A stretch of DNA of 64,000 nt from Cyclobacteriaceae bacterium (GTDB taxonomy: Bacteria; Bacteroidota; Bacteroidia; Cytophagales; Cyclobacteriaceae), in the NCBI GenBank assembly GCA_021648745.1, contig JAKISE010000006.1, forward strand, positions 1 to 64,000, in the 5' to 3' direction. How positions within the stretch are numbered: position 1 is the stretch's first letter; every line of letters starts with the position of its first letter. The notes beneath the pieces are model-generated. The model saw only the letters and a program-made list of their open reading frames with translations, was not told the DNA's origin and searched no databases. This document shows, piece after piece, positions 26,759 through 35,980 of this stretch. Made by a program: the position numbers and the translations under genes.

Positions 26759-27691
26759 TTATTTTTTTAAGCTTAAAGCAATTTTTTCAACTACCACCAC
26801 TATAAAAAAACCAATGGCCATAAATAAAATGGCTTGCATTATTAGAGGAGGCTCTCCGGTAATTTCTAAGTATTGATTTGGCGTTAGATTTTTTTGAACA
26901 GTTGCATATTGTTCTCCGTGTCTGTTAATATCAAATGCAAGGTCCTCCTTCCAAGGCCAAATTTTATTAAGAGAACCCATCATAAAACCTGCCAATACAG
27001 CAATGGCATAATTATGAAATTTATGCAACAGCCATGATATTAGCCTCACAAACATTAATAAACCAAATGCGGCTCCTGCTACAAAAACTGCTATAATTCC
27101 ATAGTCTAGGTTATCCAAGGCACCTACTACTAATTGGTATTTTCCTATAATGAGTAAGATAAATGCTCCGGATATTCCGGGCAATATCATTGCACATATT
27201 GCCAAGGCGCCACTAAAAAATATTACCCAATAACTATCGCTAGTTTGGGCGGGTGCCATACTAGTAAGAAAATAGGAAGCTATAACTCCAATTATTCCTA
27301 ATACTACAACCCCAACCGACCATTTTTTAATTTGACGCAGAATGACAATCGATGAAATTAAAATTAGCCCAAGGAAAAAAGACCATAATTGAATGGGATT
27401 GTACTCCATTAAATAGGTCATTAAAGAAGCCAGTGATTTCAAGCTAATCACAATTCCTGAGAAGAGAACAATTAGGAAGTTACCATTAATTTGCTTCCAA
27501 AATGCCTTAAACTCTCCTTTAAACAATACTTTTAGGGCATCAAGGTTAACAGCCTTAATGGAGTCGATCAGTTCTTCGTAAATTCCAGAAATAAAGGCAA
27601 TAGTGCCGCCAGACACACCAGGCACCACATCTGCTCCTCCCATTGCTAAGCCTTTGGCAAATAACAGGAAGTAATCTTTAAATGAACGCAT
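26759..27691 (-). CDS. DUF368 (PopT-type) membrane protein
   Basis: The 310-residue protein has about eight to nine membrane segments and the duplicated family motif: KGLAMGGADVVPGVSGGTIAFISGIYEELI at the N terminus and AICAMILPGISGAFILLIIGKYQ near residue 165. DUF368 proteins have been described as undecaprenyl-phosphate translocases (PopT). By that precedent this protein may return the C55-P carrier across the inner membrane. It is in a tight operon between the phosphosulfolactate-synthase homologue and aroE, with 4-bp gaps on both sides. Confidence 0.85.
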   Translation of the reverse strand: MRSFKDYFLLFAKGLAMGGADVVPGVSGGTIAFISGIYEELIDSIKAVNLDALKVLFKGEFKAFWKQINGNFLIVLFSGIVISLKSLASLMTYLMEYNPIQLWSFFLGLILISSIVILRQIKKWSVGVVVLGIIGVIASYFLTSMAPAQTSDSYWVIFFSGALAICAMILPGISGAFILLIIGKYQLVVGALDNLDYGIIAVFVAGAAFGLLMFVRLISWLLHKFHNYAIAVLAGFMMGSLNKIWPWKEDLAFDINRHGEQYATVQKNLTPNQYLEITGEPPLIMQAILFMAIGFFIVVVVEKIALSLKK

Positions 27692-27695
27692 GAAT

Positions 27696-28469
27696 TTACT
27701 GCTTTTTGTCTTCGGGTAGAAAGTCCATAAAAGTATCTCCCCTCAGCCCTATACGGATTGTTTCTAATGGAATAACCTCGTTAGGAGCAATGTTTCCTAA
27801 ATTAACATTGGTGCCAAGAAGTTTTATAAACCAGACTTGCTGCGCTTTTATAGGAGCCTCCCAAATGATTTTATCGGAAGGGATTTTTGTTAGAATTTCT
27901 TCTACCAATCCTGACCTCACTTCACCTGTTGAGCGAAATAGTCCAACATTTCCACCTTCTCTAGCTTCACCAATTACTTTCCAAGCTCCTGCATCTAATT
28001 CCGATTGCATTAAGTCTATCCACTTATAAGGAGGGATAATTTTCTCAACATCTTTAGACCCAACCTCTGAAAGTACCGTTACCTGATCAGAGAGTTTACG
28101 TATAAACTCACATTTTAAATCGTGATCCAATTCAATGGAGCCGTCCGATACCTCAGCAAAGGGCATTTCATATTTATCCAGTATTTTTCTATAGTCATCA
28201 AACTGGTTCCTAATCACAAAAGCTTCAAATAAAGTGCCTCCAAAATAAGTAGGCATTCCGGCATCTTTATAAATCTTTAGTTTCTCTTTTAGATTTGGAG
28301 TAACAAATGAAGTTCCCCAGCCAAGTTTAACAATATCGGTATGGGCTGCTGATGTGCTTAAAAAATCCTCCACCTCACGGCAGCTTAGCCCTTTGTCCAT
28401 AACCATTGTATACCCAGACTCACGAGGTTTTTCTGTACGTTCAGGAATATCTTGTAATATATAATTCAT
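27696..28469 (-). CDS. phosphosulfolactate synthase (ComA) family protein
   Basis: ComA joins sulfite to phosphoenolpyruvate to form phosphosulfolactate, the first step towards coenzyme M in archaea and towards sulfolactate in some bacteria. The 257-residue TIM-barrel protein shows the family segments DIVKLGWGTSFV near residue 48, YFGGTLFEAF near 77, EVSDGSIEL near 108, VLSEVGSK, EAREGG and WEAPIKAQQVWFIKLLG. No comB or comC homologue is in the window. The start overlaps the TPR gene stop by 1 nt. In this phylum the product could feed cysteate and sulfonolipid synthesis (inference). Confidence 0.85.
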   Translation of the reverse strand: MNYILQDIPERTEKPRESGYTMVMDKGLSCREVEDFLSTSAAHTDIVKLGWGTSFVTPNLKEKLKIYKDAGMPTYFGGTLFEAFVIRNQFDDYRKILDKYEMPFAEVSDGSIELDHDLKCEFIRKLSDQVTVLSEVGSKDVEKIIPPYKWIDLMQSELDAGAWKVIGEAREGGNVGLFRSTGEVRSGLVEEILTKIPSDKIIWEAPIKAQQVWFIKLLGTNVNLGNIAPNEVIPLETIRIGLRGDTFMDFLPEDKKQ

Positions 28470-29872
28470 TATAAATTCTCTTTTCGATGTTTTTCAATTA
28501 TTTTGTAAAGTGCTTTTTGCATTTTCAGCTCGCTAAAAAACTCAAGCAATTCACTGTGTTTTTCAAAGTTCAAAACTAATGCATTTTCAAGAGATTTAAG
28601 CCCATCTTTATGCATACCATTTGCTAAAAAATAGGCTGTAAGTCGATAATGTAATTCTGCAACTTCTGGCAATTCCTCTAACCCTCTTTCTATTAATCGT
28701 ATAGCTTTTGATATGTCTCCTTGCTCGTATACTAAAAACGACCAGTCAATCCATGTTTGATGGTCAGTTGAGTCAAGCATTGCAGATTCTTCGTAGGCAT
28801 CAAGGCTTGATACCAAATTACCAACCTTATAATCAGCTTCTGCCATTGAGCGCCAATAGAGGGCATTTTCTGTGTTGATTTTTAATGCTTTATTAAAAAA
28901 ATGAACGGCTTCATACCACCGATCCAACTTTCCTAGGCAGAACCCTGCACCAAAAATTGGTTCATGATAAAGGGAATCAAGTTTGCTTGCCTTTTGGTGA
29001 TATTTAAGTCCAATCTCAAATTCTGAAATGTTTTGGTAGGCTGATGCAATTAAATAGTATAATTCAGCTCCAGGGCCTTCAATATTCATTGTGCGAATAA
29101 ACGAGTTTAAGGCATCTTGATACTGCTCGTTTTGCAAATATGCGCTGCCTAAATTAAAATGAGCAGATGCAAAATCGTCCTCAATTACCACCGCATAATC
29201 GAAAGCTTTAATGGCATTATCTAATTGCGACAATTTAACATATAGTATGCCCAGATTATACCACGCTAATGAAGAGTAAGGGTCTTCATCAATAAATTTA
29301 GTGTAGAAAGAAATACTCTCCTCCTTTCGATCTGTAATATCTAAGCAATAGGCTAAATCGTATAGGGCATTTTCATTTTTTACATTTATGGAGATCGCTT
29401 TTTTTAAATAATCTATGGCTCTATCATAGTTTTCCATATCTTGGTAAACAAGTCCTAAATGATGATAAACCTCGTCTTTATTGTCAACTAAATCTATTGC
29501 TTTTTCATATTCCTCAATGGCGTTTTCAAACTCGCCCAAAATAGAAAAAATTGAACCACGAAGCATAAATATTTCTGGCTCATTTGGTTGTAGGTTTTCA
29601 GCAAGCTCAAGAACAGAAAGGGCATCATTATCTTGATCAAGGCCTGATAGCGTTTGGGCTTTAAGTATTAAAATATCTATAGAATATGGAAACTGAGATT
29701 CGGCTGATTGGCAGGCTGTTAAGGCCTTTTTAAGCTCATTTTGAACAGAATAGTAGTTGATTATTTCTTCAAACTGCTCAATTTCAAACAAGAAACTTGT
29801 TTTGTTTCTTACGTGTTCTTCAAACAGTTTTACAATTTTATTTTCTGTTTTCTTCTTATAATCTTTTGCCAT
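28469..29872 (-). CDS. tetratricopeptide repeat protein
   Basis: This 467-residue protein without a signal peptide consists largely of TPR units from about residue 40 to 460 (for example EIFMLRGSIFSILGEFENAIEEYEKAI and VYHHLGLVYQDMENYDRAIDYLKKAI-like units, each near 34 residues). TPRs mediate protein-protein contacts; no enzymatic domain is visible. The ATG start MAKDYKKKTENK is preferred to an upstream in-frame TTG. It heads the operon TPR-comA-DUF368-aroE-uvrB. Confidence 0.85.
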   Translation of the reverse strand: MAKDYKKKTENKIVKLFEEHVRNKTSFLFEIEQFEEIINYYSVQNELKKALTACQSAESQFPYSIDILILKAQTLSGLDQDNDALSVLELAENLQPNEPEIFMLRGSIFSILGEFENAIEEYEKAIDLVDNKDEVYHHLGLVYQDMENYDRAIDYLKKAISINVKNENALYDLAYCLDITDRKEESISFYTKFIDEDPYSSLAWYNLGILYVKLSQLDNAIKAFDYAVVIEDDFASAHFNLGSAYLQNEQYQDALNSFIRTMNIEGPGAELYYLIASAYQNISEFEIGLKYHQKASKLDSLYHEPIFGAGFCLGKLDRWYEAVHFFNKALKINTENALYWRSMAEADYKVGNLVSSLDAYEESAMLDSTDHQTWIDWSFLVYEQGDISKAIRLIERGLEELPEVAELHYRLTAYFLANGMHKDGLKSLENALVLNFEKHSELLEFFSELKMQKALYKIIEKHRKENL

Positions 29873-29910
29873 TGGCAATTTTTTTCTATCAAATAAATAT
29901 ACAAATATTA

Positions 29911-30894
29911 TTAAGTATTGAAGCTTTTGCTTTCTAATTCTTTACAAGTCCATTCAATTGAATCTTCTAATGATATAAACTTGTGTTTCAATTTGTTTTC
30001 TATTTTTTTTGGCGAAAAATATACAGATAATCGACTGAGTTTTACAGCCTCTATTGTTATACTCGTTTTAACACCAGTTACAAAACGAAAACCTCTTAAT
30101 ATATAAGCGGCAAAAATAGCGAGTGCTGGGTTTATTTTTAGATAGGGAGCTTTTTTATTCAGCCCTTTTGCAATGAGCTTAAAAAACGATTGGTAAGAAA
30201 TTAGTCCTGCGTTTAATACAAAACGCTCACCTTGGGTTTTGTCAAATAAAAACATATCTGTTATTACTGCCACGTCTCTTACATCTACATAATTAATGCT
30301 GCCAACTGGGTATAAGGGGTTGCCGTTTTTAACATGCTTAAATAGGCTTAGGCTTGAGTTATTCAAATTGCCTGGCCCTATTATCACAGAAGGGTTTAGA
30401 ATAACAGTGGGGAGCCCTTCCTCCTGCGCCCTCCACACTTCTAGTTCTGCCAAGTATTTTGAATTAGCGTAAGCCGTATTTAAGTTTGAGGGTTCCCACT
30501 TTGAATTTTCAGAAATAGTTTCTGCGTTTGCAGGCCTTCCTAAAGCGGCCACCGAGCTGATGTAAACCAACTTTTGAATAGAAAACTTTTGGCATAATGC
30601 TAAAATATTTCTTGTCCCTTCAATATTAACTTCATGCATGTGAGAATCGATGCTATTATCAAAGGATACTATTGCAGCGCAATGCACTACATGTGTTATT
30701 CCCTCAAACGCTTTTTCTAACCCATATAAGTCAAGAAGGTCAGCATCGACCCACTCAATATTATCATTTATATCCTTGGTCCAAGAAATATCGCTATTCT
30801 TTCTTTTAGTAGCTCTTATCCCTTTCTTCTTAACAGATAATTTTCTAATAATTTGGGCGCCAACGATCCCTGAAGCTCCCGTTACAAGAATCAT
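29911..30894 (-). CDS. NAD-dependent epimerase/dehydratase (extended SDR)
   Basis: The 327-residue protein has the extended-SDR NAD(P)-binding motif VTGASGIVGAQIIRKL at the N terminus, VHCAAIVSFDNS near residue 90, a catalytic serine in VYISSVAALG near 117 and YANSKYLAE (Tyr and Lys) near 142. NPSVIIGPGNLNNSS resembles dihydroflavonol-reductase-like members. It overlaps the CpsB-like gene by 4 bp at the end of the polysaccharide operon, so sugar-nucleotide modification is plausible, but SDR substrates cannot be read from sequence. Confidence 0.85.
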   Translation of the reverse strand: MILVTGASGIVGAQIIRKLSVKKKGIRATKRKNSDISWTKDINDNIEWVDADLLDLYGLEKAFEGITHVVHCAAIVSFDNSIDSHMHEVNIEGTRNILALCQKFSIQKLVYISSVAALGRPANAETISENSKWEPSNLNTAYANSKYLAELEVWRAQEEGLPTVILNPSVIIGPGNLNNSSLSLFKHVKNGNPLYPVGSINYVDVRDVAVITDMFLFDKTQGERFVLNAGLISYQSFFKLIAKGLNKKAPYLKINPALAIFAAYILRGFRFVTGVKTSITIEAVKLSRLSVYFSPKKIENKLKHKFISLEDSIEWTCKELESKSFNT

Positions 30895-31619
30895 AATGTA
30901 TGATTTAACAGCGATGAAACATCAAGTTTATGGGCAAGTTTGGACGAGTATGCCTCATGTAAAAAACTCGCTTGTTGCATGTTATGCGTGTCTGATCCAA
31001 TAAATGAAATGGCATTTCTTTCTATCATAGTTTCTGCCATCTTTTTTACCCCTTTCGAATAATACCCAATGGTTGACAAGGCGTTTAGTTGAAACAAGAG
31101 GCCTTGGTCAATTAACTCGTTTAACAAATCCTTATTTTCTTGCAAATAAATGTATCTTTCTGGATGGGCATATACAGGATTATAGCCTGCTGAGTTGAGC
31201 CTAAAAATAACCTCTTTTAAAATTACTGGCTCAACGGTAAAAGAAGTTTCGAACAAGACATAATTATCTCCAAATGTTAGCAACTCTTTCCCATCACAAA
31301 TTAGCTTATAAAAATATTCGTCTAAATAATATTCTGCCGCAGCTTCAATTTCAACGGGAATATTTTCAGCGGAGATTGCTTCTTTTACCTCATTAAGTTT
31401 ACCTCTAATTATTTCAGGTGTGTTTTTATAGTAATCACTCATTATATGAGGAGTGGTTATGAGTTTTTTAAATCCCAAACCAGAGAGATATTTAATAACT
31501 TCTATTGACTCTTCCATGGTTTTTACACCATCATCAATGCCGGGCAATAAGTGTGAATGCACATCGGTATACAACTGAATCATCGGTTTTTTTGTGCGAG
31601 AGAACCAGCTAGTAAGCAT
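30891..31619 (-). CDS. CpsB/YwqE-type PHP-domain tyrosine-protein phosphatase
   Basis: This 242-residue PHP-family protein should dephosphorylate the partner BY-kinase. Metal-binding motifs are visible: YTDVHSHLLPGIDDG near residue 20, LITTPHIM near 55, VYAHPERY near 135 and FIGSDTHNM near 205. It starts 2 bp after the stop of the Wzc-like gene and overlaps the following SDR gene by 4 bp, the usual kinase-phosphatase pairing of capsule clusters. Confidence 0.9.
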   Translation of the reverse strand: MLTSWFSRTKKPMIQLYTDVHSHLLPGIDDGVKTMEESIEVIKYLSGLGFKKLITTPHIMSDYYKNTPEIIRGKLNEVKEAISAENIPVEIEAAAEYYLDEYFYKLICDGKELLTFGDNYVLFETSFTVEPVILKEVIFRLNSAGYNPVYAHPERYIYLQENKDLLNELIDQGLLFQLNALSTIGYYSKGVKKMAETMIERNAISFIGSDTHNMQQASFLHEAYSSKLAHKLDVSSLLNHTL

Positions 31620-31621
31620 AC

Positions 31622-33940
31622 CTATGATTCGTAGTAGGTATTTTTTTTGCCATACTCATAACCTGAACCACTTGAAATTCCATTTAAGATAAGTGAGAGG
31701 TTATTAAATTGGCCAGTGGCTAACACCCTGTTCACATTTTGCACAAACGACCTTTTTGAGAAATCTGCTTTTATAATATAGAGTGGTAGGTCTGCCTTTT
31801 GCATAGCTAAAAGCCCATCTGTAACAAGTCCTACCGGAGGAGTGTCTAAAATAACCACTTCGTATGTTGACTTAAGTGCATCAATCATTTCTCCAAATTC
31901 CTTTCTTAGAATCAGCTCCGATGGATTAGGAGGAATGGCACCTGCCGTAATGAAATCTAAATTTTGAATCGAGGATTTTTGGACACAATCTTCTATTTTC
32001 CCTTTGCCAATTAAAATAGAACTTACCCCGTTAGAGTTTTCTTCTTGTTCAAACGCAAGGTGTATTTTAGGCTTTCTTAAATCAAGGTCTACAATAACTG
32101 TTTTTTTACCCGCCATGGCTAGCAGAGCTCCTAAGTTGGTCGAAATAAATGTCTTTCCTTCTGATCCTATTGTTGAGGTAACCGATATGACCTTAGAGTC
32201 TTTATCGGGTATCATAAACTCAATATTTGTTCTTATCGACCTAAGGGCCTCGCTAACCGCTGATTTAGGGTGCTTATCAACTATAATTTTTGCCACCTTA
32301 CCATTTAAATTATGTTTTGGAACAGCCCCAAGCGTAGTAGCAGTAGTAAGAAACTCAATCTCATGCAAACTCTGAATTTTGTTATGAGCTAGATAAGTTA
32401 CACCTGCAAACAAAAACGATAATACAATGGATAGAATAACCGCAGTAGCGTAGGCAAATAACGGCACAGGGTAAATAGGGGTGGTTGAAAGGCTAGCAGG
32501 TGATAATATTTTAATTTTTGTGACAGAGCCTGCAATGGCAATTTCAAATCCGTTTTTGCTCTGCATTAAAGAGAGGTACATTTCTTCGTAAACCGAGTAA
32601 AACCTTTTTGATTTATTATACTCAGTATTTTTTGATGGCAAACTTATTAACTGCCTCCTTAACTGTTGCTTAGTTGTGGCAAGGTTGTTTTTTTGTTTTT
32701 GCAAATCCTCCTTAAAACTGTTTACTTCTGCTAAAATATCAGCACGCATTAACTCTACTTCTTTTTGTCTAGACTTAAAGGTGTATGTATTTTCTTTATA
32801 GCTTAACCCTAATTTTTGAAGATCGTTATTAAGTAAATTAAATTCATCGAATGCTCTATTTAGATAGGCAGGATAAACATTTACTTTAGGGGTTAAGTAT
32901 TCGTAAGGGGTTTTTAATAGTTTTGTTTGAAGCAACTCTAACTTTGAAAGTTTATTTTCTATTTTTATTCTCTGAGAGTCTAGGCCGTTGATAGCATCAA
33001 CCGTTCTTCTCACATCCTCATTTAAATCTACCGTTTTATTATCTATTGTAAAGTCTTCAAAATAGGTTTCAAAATTGTCGAGCTTCTTTTCTGTTTTTTC
33101 AAGCTGCTTGTCTAAGTATTCAATTTTGTTTCTGTCCGCTTTCGTTTTTTCCTGTAAAGAATAATTATAATAGAGCGTGTCGATTGCTTCAATAAGGGCG
33201 TGAGCTTTATTTAGATTATGGTCTGTAAAGGAGATTTTAAACGTGTTAGCTTGAAGGTTAAGCGGTTCAACAGATAAGTTCTTTTCAATATAGTTTATAA
33301 GAACTTCTCGGCTGTTAATTCTAAAATAGAACCTAGCACCATCTTCGATAACCCAATTTTTATTTAAAACAATTATTAAATCTATTAATTCGGTTTGTAT
33401 AGAGTCTCCAAATTGTCCCGTTTTGCTATACTCTTTTTCCCTAACCGTATAATTTAACTGAAATGTTTCTTGGTTAACTACTATTACATCTAATGGCACA
33501 TTATACACACTAGCATTAAGAACTTTATAGTTTACCCTAAATGGAGGATTCAAATATTTTTCATCATCCAAAATATTCCCATACGTAAAATATTGAGGGT
33601 TTAGGTCAACCGTTTCTACCACTTTATTAAAAAACAACCTCGACTGTATAATCTCCATCTCACTTGAAAGAAGACCCATGTTGGAAGACTGATCGTACTG
33701 AGGCAAACCCAGCATATTTGATTGATTCTCTTGGTCAAGCTTTATCTCAGAGTGAGACTGATACATAGGCTTGGTGTATCTTAAATATAGCACTGCTGTT
33801 AAGATCAACACAGCGAAAATGGCTATAAACCAAGGAATGCTTTTTTTAAGAATTAATTTAAGTTTTATCCAATCAATATCGTGGTTTTCCTCTTCAGGAA
33901 CAGGAGAGCCATTGCCAATATTTTGATTGAATTGGACCAT
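31622..33940 (-). CDS. Wzc-like polysaccharide co-polymerase with BY-kinase domain
   Basis: The 772-residue inner-membrane protein combines a Wzz chain-length domain with a cytoplasmic tyrosine kinase. A first membrane segment lies near residues 35-55, a long coiled-coil periplasmic region follows, and a second membrane segment lies near 490-515. The kinase half has Walker A GSEGKT at about 592-597, Walker A' VDLDLR near 617 and Walker B VVILDTPP near 697. The tail has four tyrosines (GYEYGKKNTYYES), candidates for autophosphorylation. It follows the Wza-like gene directly and precedes the phosphatase by 2 bp. Confidence 0.93.
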   Translation of the reverse strand: MVQFNQNIGNGSPVPEEENHDIDWIKLKLILKKSIPWFIAIFAVLILTAVLYLRYTKPMYQSHSEIKLDQENQSNMLGLPQYDQSSNMGLLSSEMEIIQSRLFFNKVVETVDLNPQYFTYGNILDDEKYLNPPFRVNYKVLNASVYNVPLDVIVVNQETFQLNYTVREKEYSKTGQFGDSIQTELIDLIIVLNKNWVIEDGARFYFRINSREVLINYIEKNLSVEPLNLQANTFKISFTDHNLNKAHALIEAIDTLYYNYSLQEKTKADRNKIEYLDKQLEKTEKKLDNFETYFEDFTIDNKTVDLNEDVRRTVDAINGLDSQRIKIENKLSKLELLQTKLLKTPYEYLTPKVNVYPAYLNRAFDEFNLLNNDLQKLGLSYKENTYTFKSRQKEVELMRADILAEVNSFKEDLQKQKNNLATTKQQLRRQLISLPSKNTEYNKSKRFYSVYEEMYLSLMQSKNGFEIAIAGSVTKIKILSPASLSTTPIYPVPLFAYATAVILSIVLSFLFAGVTYLAHNKIQSLHEIEFLTTATTLGAVPKHNLNGKVAKIIVDKHPKSAVSEALRSIRTNIEFMIPDKDSKVISVTSTIGSEGKTFISTNLGALLAMAGKKTVIVDLDLRKPKIHLAFEQEENSNGVSSILIGKGKIEDCVQKSSIQNLDFITAGAIPPNPSELILRKEFGEMIDALKSTYEVVILDTPPVGLVTDGLLAMQKADLPLYIIKADFSKRSFVQNVNRVLATGQFNNLSLILNGISSGSGYEYGKKNTYYES

Positions 33941-34693
33941 TTATTTAAGTACTAAAATTAATAGGGTCGTCATCGTTGTTATTAAACTTAAGAATACTGA
34001 AATCTCAACAGCATTTCCTCTAAAAAACCTTTTAATTGGCTCGATATAAACAATATCACCTGGCTGAACTATCTGGTTAGAAGCGTAATACCCTTCGATA
34101 GTTGAGAAATCAATAAGAAAGGTTTCATCTCCTCGGATAAGCTTTATACTTGATGCATTGCCCATATTTTGCATACCTCCTGCCATTGCAATTACTTCGG
34201 CAATGGTTATGTTATTATTAGCCAGAGGCAATATTTGGCCGCCAGCAGCTCCTAGCACTGTAACTCTTTTGTTAGTATAGGACGTGATCACATAAGGATC
34301 AATAAAGTACTCATCGTACAAAGTTTTTAATTTCAGGTTTGCTTCGTGCAGCGTAAGTCCTTCTATGTTAACATCACCTACCATTGGTAATAAAACAAGG
34401 CCATCTAACCTTACCAAATACTCAGGGTCAGGTCTATTTTGTTTCGTATTATTAAAATCTTTAGAAAGCTCGTACTCAGGGTCAATTATCATTTCCCCAT
34501 TTTTTGTATAAACCTTAACTTTTATTAAATCGTTTGGCTGAATGCTGTAATCCCTTTCCAATGCTCGAGCTTCAGCAGAAATTTTAGCGGCTGCAAAATC
34601 TTCTTCATGGCTAAACATAATGTTTTGCTTATAAGCCGAACAACTTGCTAGCCATAGGCCGATAAAAATTAGCAAAAATGAATTTTTTGTCAA
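33941..34693 (-). CDS. Wza-like polysaccharide export lipoprotein
   Basis: The 250-residue protein has a lipobox (FLLIFIGLWLASC, cysteine near residue 18), a polysaccharide-export domain (YSIQPNDLIKVKVYTKNGEM; YLVRLDGLVLLPMVGDVNIEGLT), an SLBB domain (RVTVLGAAGGQILPLANNNITIAEVIAMAGG) and a C-terminal hydrophobic helix. It would form the outer-membrane channel for surface polysaccharide. It ends one base before the Wzc-like gene. No Wzx or Wzy gene is seen nearby. Confidence 0.9.
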   Translation of the reverse strand: MTKNSFLLIFIGLWLASCSAYKQNIMFSHEEDFAAAKISAEARALERDYSIQPNDLIKVKVYTKNGEMIIDPEYELSKDFNNTKQNRPDPEYLVRLDGLVLLPMVGDVNIEGLTLHEANLKLKTLYDEYFIDPYVITSYTNKRVTVLGAAGGQILPLANNNITIAEVIAMAGGMQNMGNASSIKLIRGDETFLIDFSTIEGYYASNQIVQPGDIVYIEPIKRFFRGNAVEISVFLSLITTMTTLLILVLK

Positions 34694-34741
34694 AATAGTC
34701 TTGATATTGAACGGCTAAGATAGTTAAATACGTCTATTGCA

Positions 34742-35851
34742 TCAACTATTTTGGAAAGAAGAAATGGTATTTAAGTAACTATCTATTACTATTTTTTCGT
34801 CAAACTTGTTTTCAACAATTTTTCTGCTCTCTTTACCCATTTCTGATAACCTAGATTGAGGAAGTTTTGTCATTGCTTCTAGTTTGTCAGCCAAGTCCTT
34901 AACATCTTTAACTTTGCATAGCATCCCATTAATATTGTCTTTAACAATATTTGTACACCCTGCTACATCTGTGGCAACAATAGGCTTAGCTGAACTTGCG
35001 GCTTCAAGCAGAGATTTAGGGGTTCCTTCTCTATAAGAAGGAAGTACAACACAATCGGCACTGTTTATAAATGGGCGAACATCATCGGTACTTCCTAAAT
35101 ATTCTACAACATTACTTTCAATCCAGCTGTTAATAATATCTTCGGAAATACCTCTGCGGTGTTCAATGTCTTTATTACCTAAAATTTGAAAGTTTGCTTC
35201 AATGCCCTTTTCTTTTAAATATTTTACGGCATCAATATATTCAATAATTCCTTTGTCGTGTATTAGCCTGCTTATTAAAAGGAAGGTGAATTTTTTATTA
35301 ACAACTTCTGGTGCTGGCTTAAAATGACTTAGGTTTATACCAGAACCAGGCAACACCTTTGTTGCATTATTTTTTATAATATTATGCTCTTTAAAAAAAG
35401 CTTTGTCGTCTTCATTCTGAAAATAAATAAGCTTAGGGAATTTAAACGCCAGTTTATACATTCCAATGGCTATTTTTGAAACAAGCCCTTTGTTGAGAAA
35501 TGCAGTACCAAGGCCACAAACATTATTTACAGTAGGTATCCTTAATACACTTGCGGCTAAGGTGCCATATATATTTGGCTTAATAGTGTACTGTAAAATC
35601 ACATCGGGTTTCACTTTTCGGTAAATTCCAAATAGTTCAAATATTAATCCTAAATCTTTAATGGCATTTGCTCCTCTACTATCCATTGTTATCTCATGAT
35701 AGCTACAGCCAGCTTCAACTAAATGATGGGTGTATTCATCTCTAGGTGCAATGGCAATTACTTCATGCCCTTGAGTTAATAATGCTTTTACTAACCCCAT
35801 TCTGAAGTTGTAAATATTCCAAGAAGTGTTTAAAACAATAGCTATTTTCAT
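34742..35851 (-). CDS. glycosyltransferase family 4 protein
   Basis: The 369-residue protein has the GT-B fold: an N-terminal Rossmann domain (IAIVLNTSWNIYNFRMGLVKALLTQGHEVIAIAP) and a C-terminal GT4 domain with LLISRLIHDKGIIEYIDAV near residue 195, and the donor-site motif VVLPSYREGTPKSLLEAASSAKPIVATD near 275, with the E-x7-E spacing. It is the first gene of the polysaccharide run, 48 bp upstream of the Wza-like gene. Donor and acceptor are unknown. Confidence 0.9.
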   Translation of the reverse strand: MKIAIVLNTSWNIYNFRMGLVKALLTQGHEVIAIAPRDEYTHHLVEAGCSYHEITMDSRGANAIKDLGLIFELFGIYRKVKPDVILQYTIKPNIYGTLAASVLRIPTVNNVCGLGTAFLNKGLVSKIAIGMYKLAFKFPKLIYFQNEDDKAFFKEHNIIKNNATKVLPGSGINLSHFKPAPEVVNKKFTFLLISRLIHDKGIIEYIDAVKYLKEKGIEANFQILGNKDIEHRRGISEDIINSWIESNVVEYLGSTDDVRPFINSADCVVLPSYREGTPKSLLEAASSAKPIVATDVAGCTNIVKDNINGMLCKVKDVKDLADKLEAMTKLPQSRLSEMGKESRKIVENKFDEKIVIDSYLNTISSFQNS

Positions 35852-35967
35852 AAGATGGCCAACTGGTCGGTATCTACAAATGTAGAAATAATTATTCTTA
35901 TATACATTTAATAATTCTAATAGTAACCCAAACTGTATTTGATTGTATTTTTTTATGATTTTACTTT

Positions 35968-35975
35968 TAAATTTG
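35968..35975 (+). promoter_or_regulatory. putative -7 box of hflX, abutting the start codon
   Basis: TAAATTTG matches TAnnTTTG; CACCC then ATG follow, leaving five bases between box and start codon. Confidence 0.45.
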
Positions 35976-35980
35976 CACCC

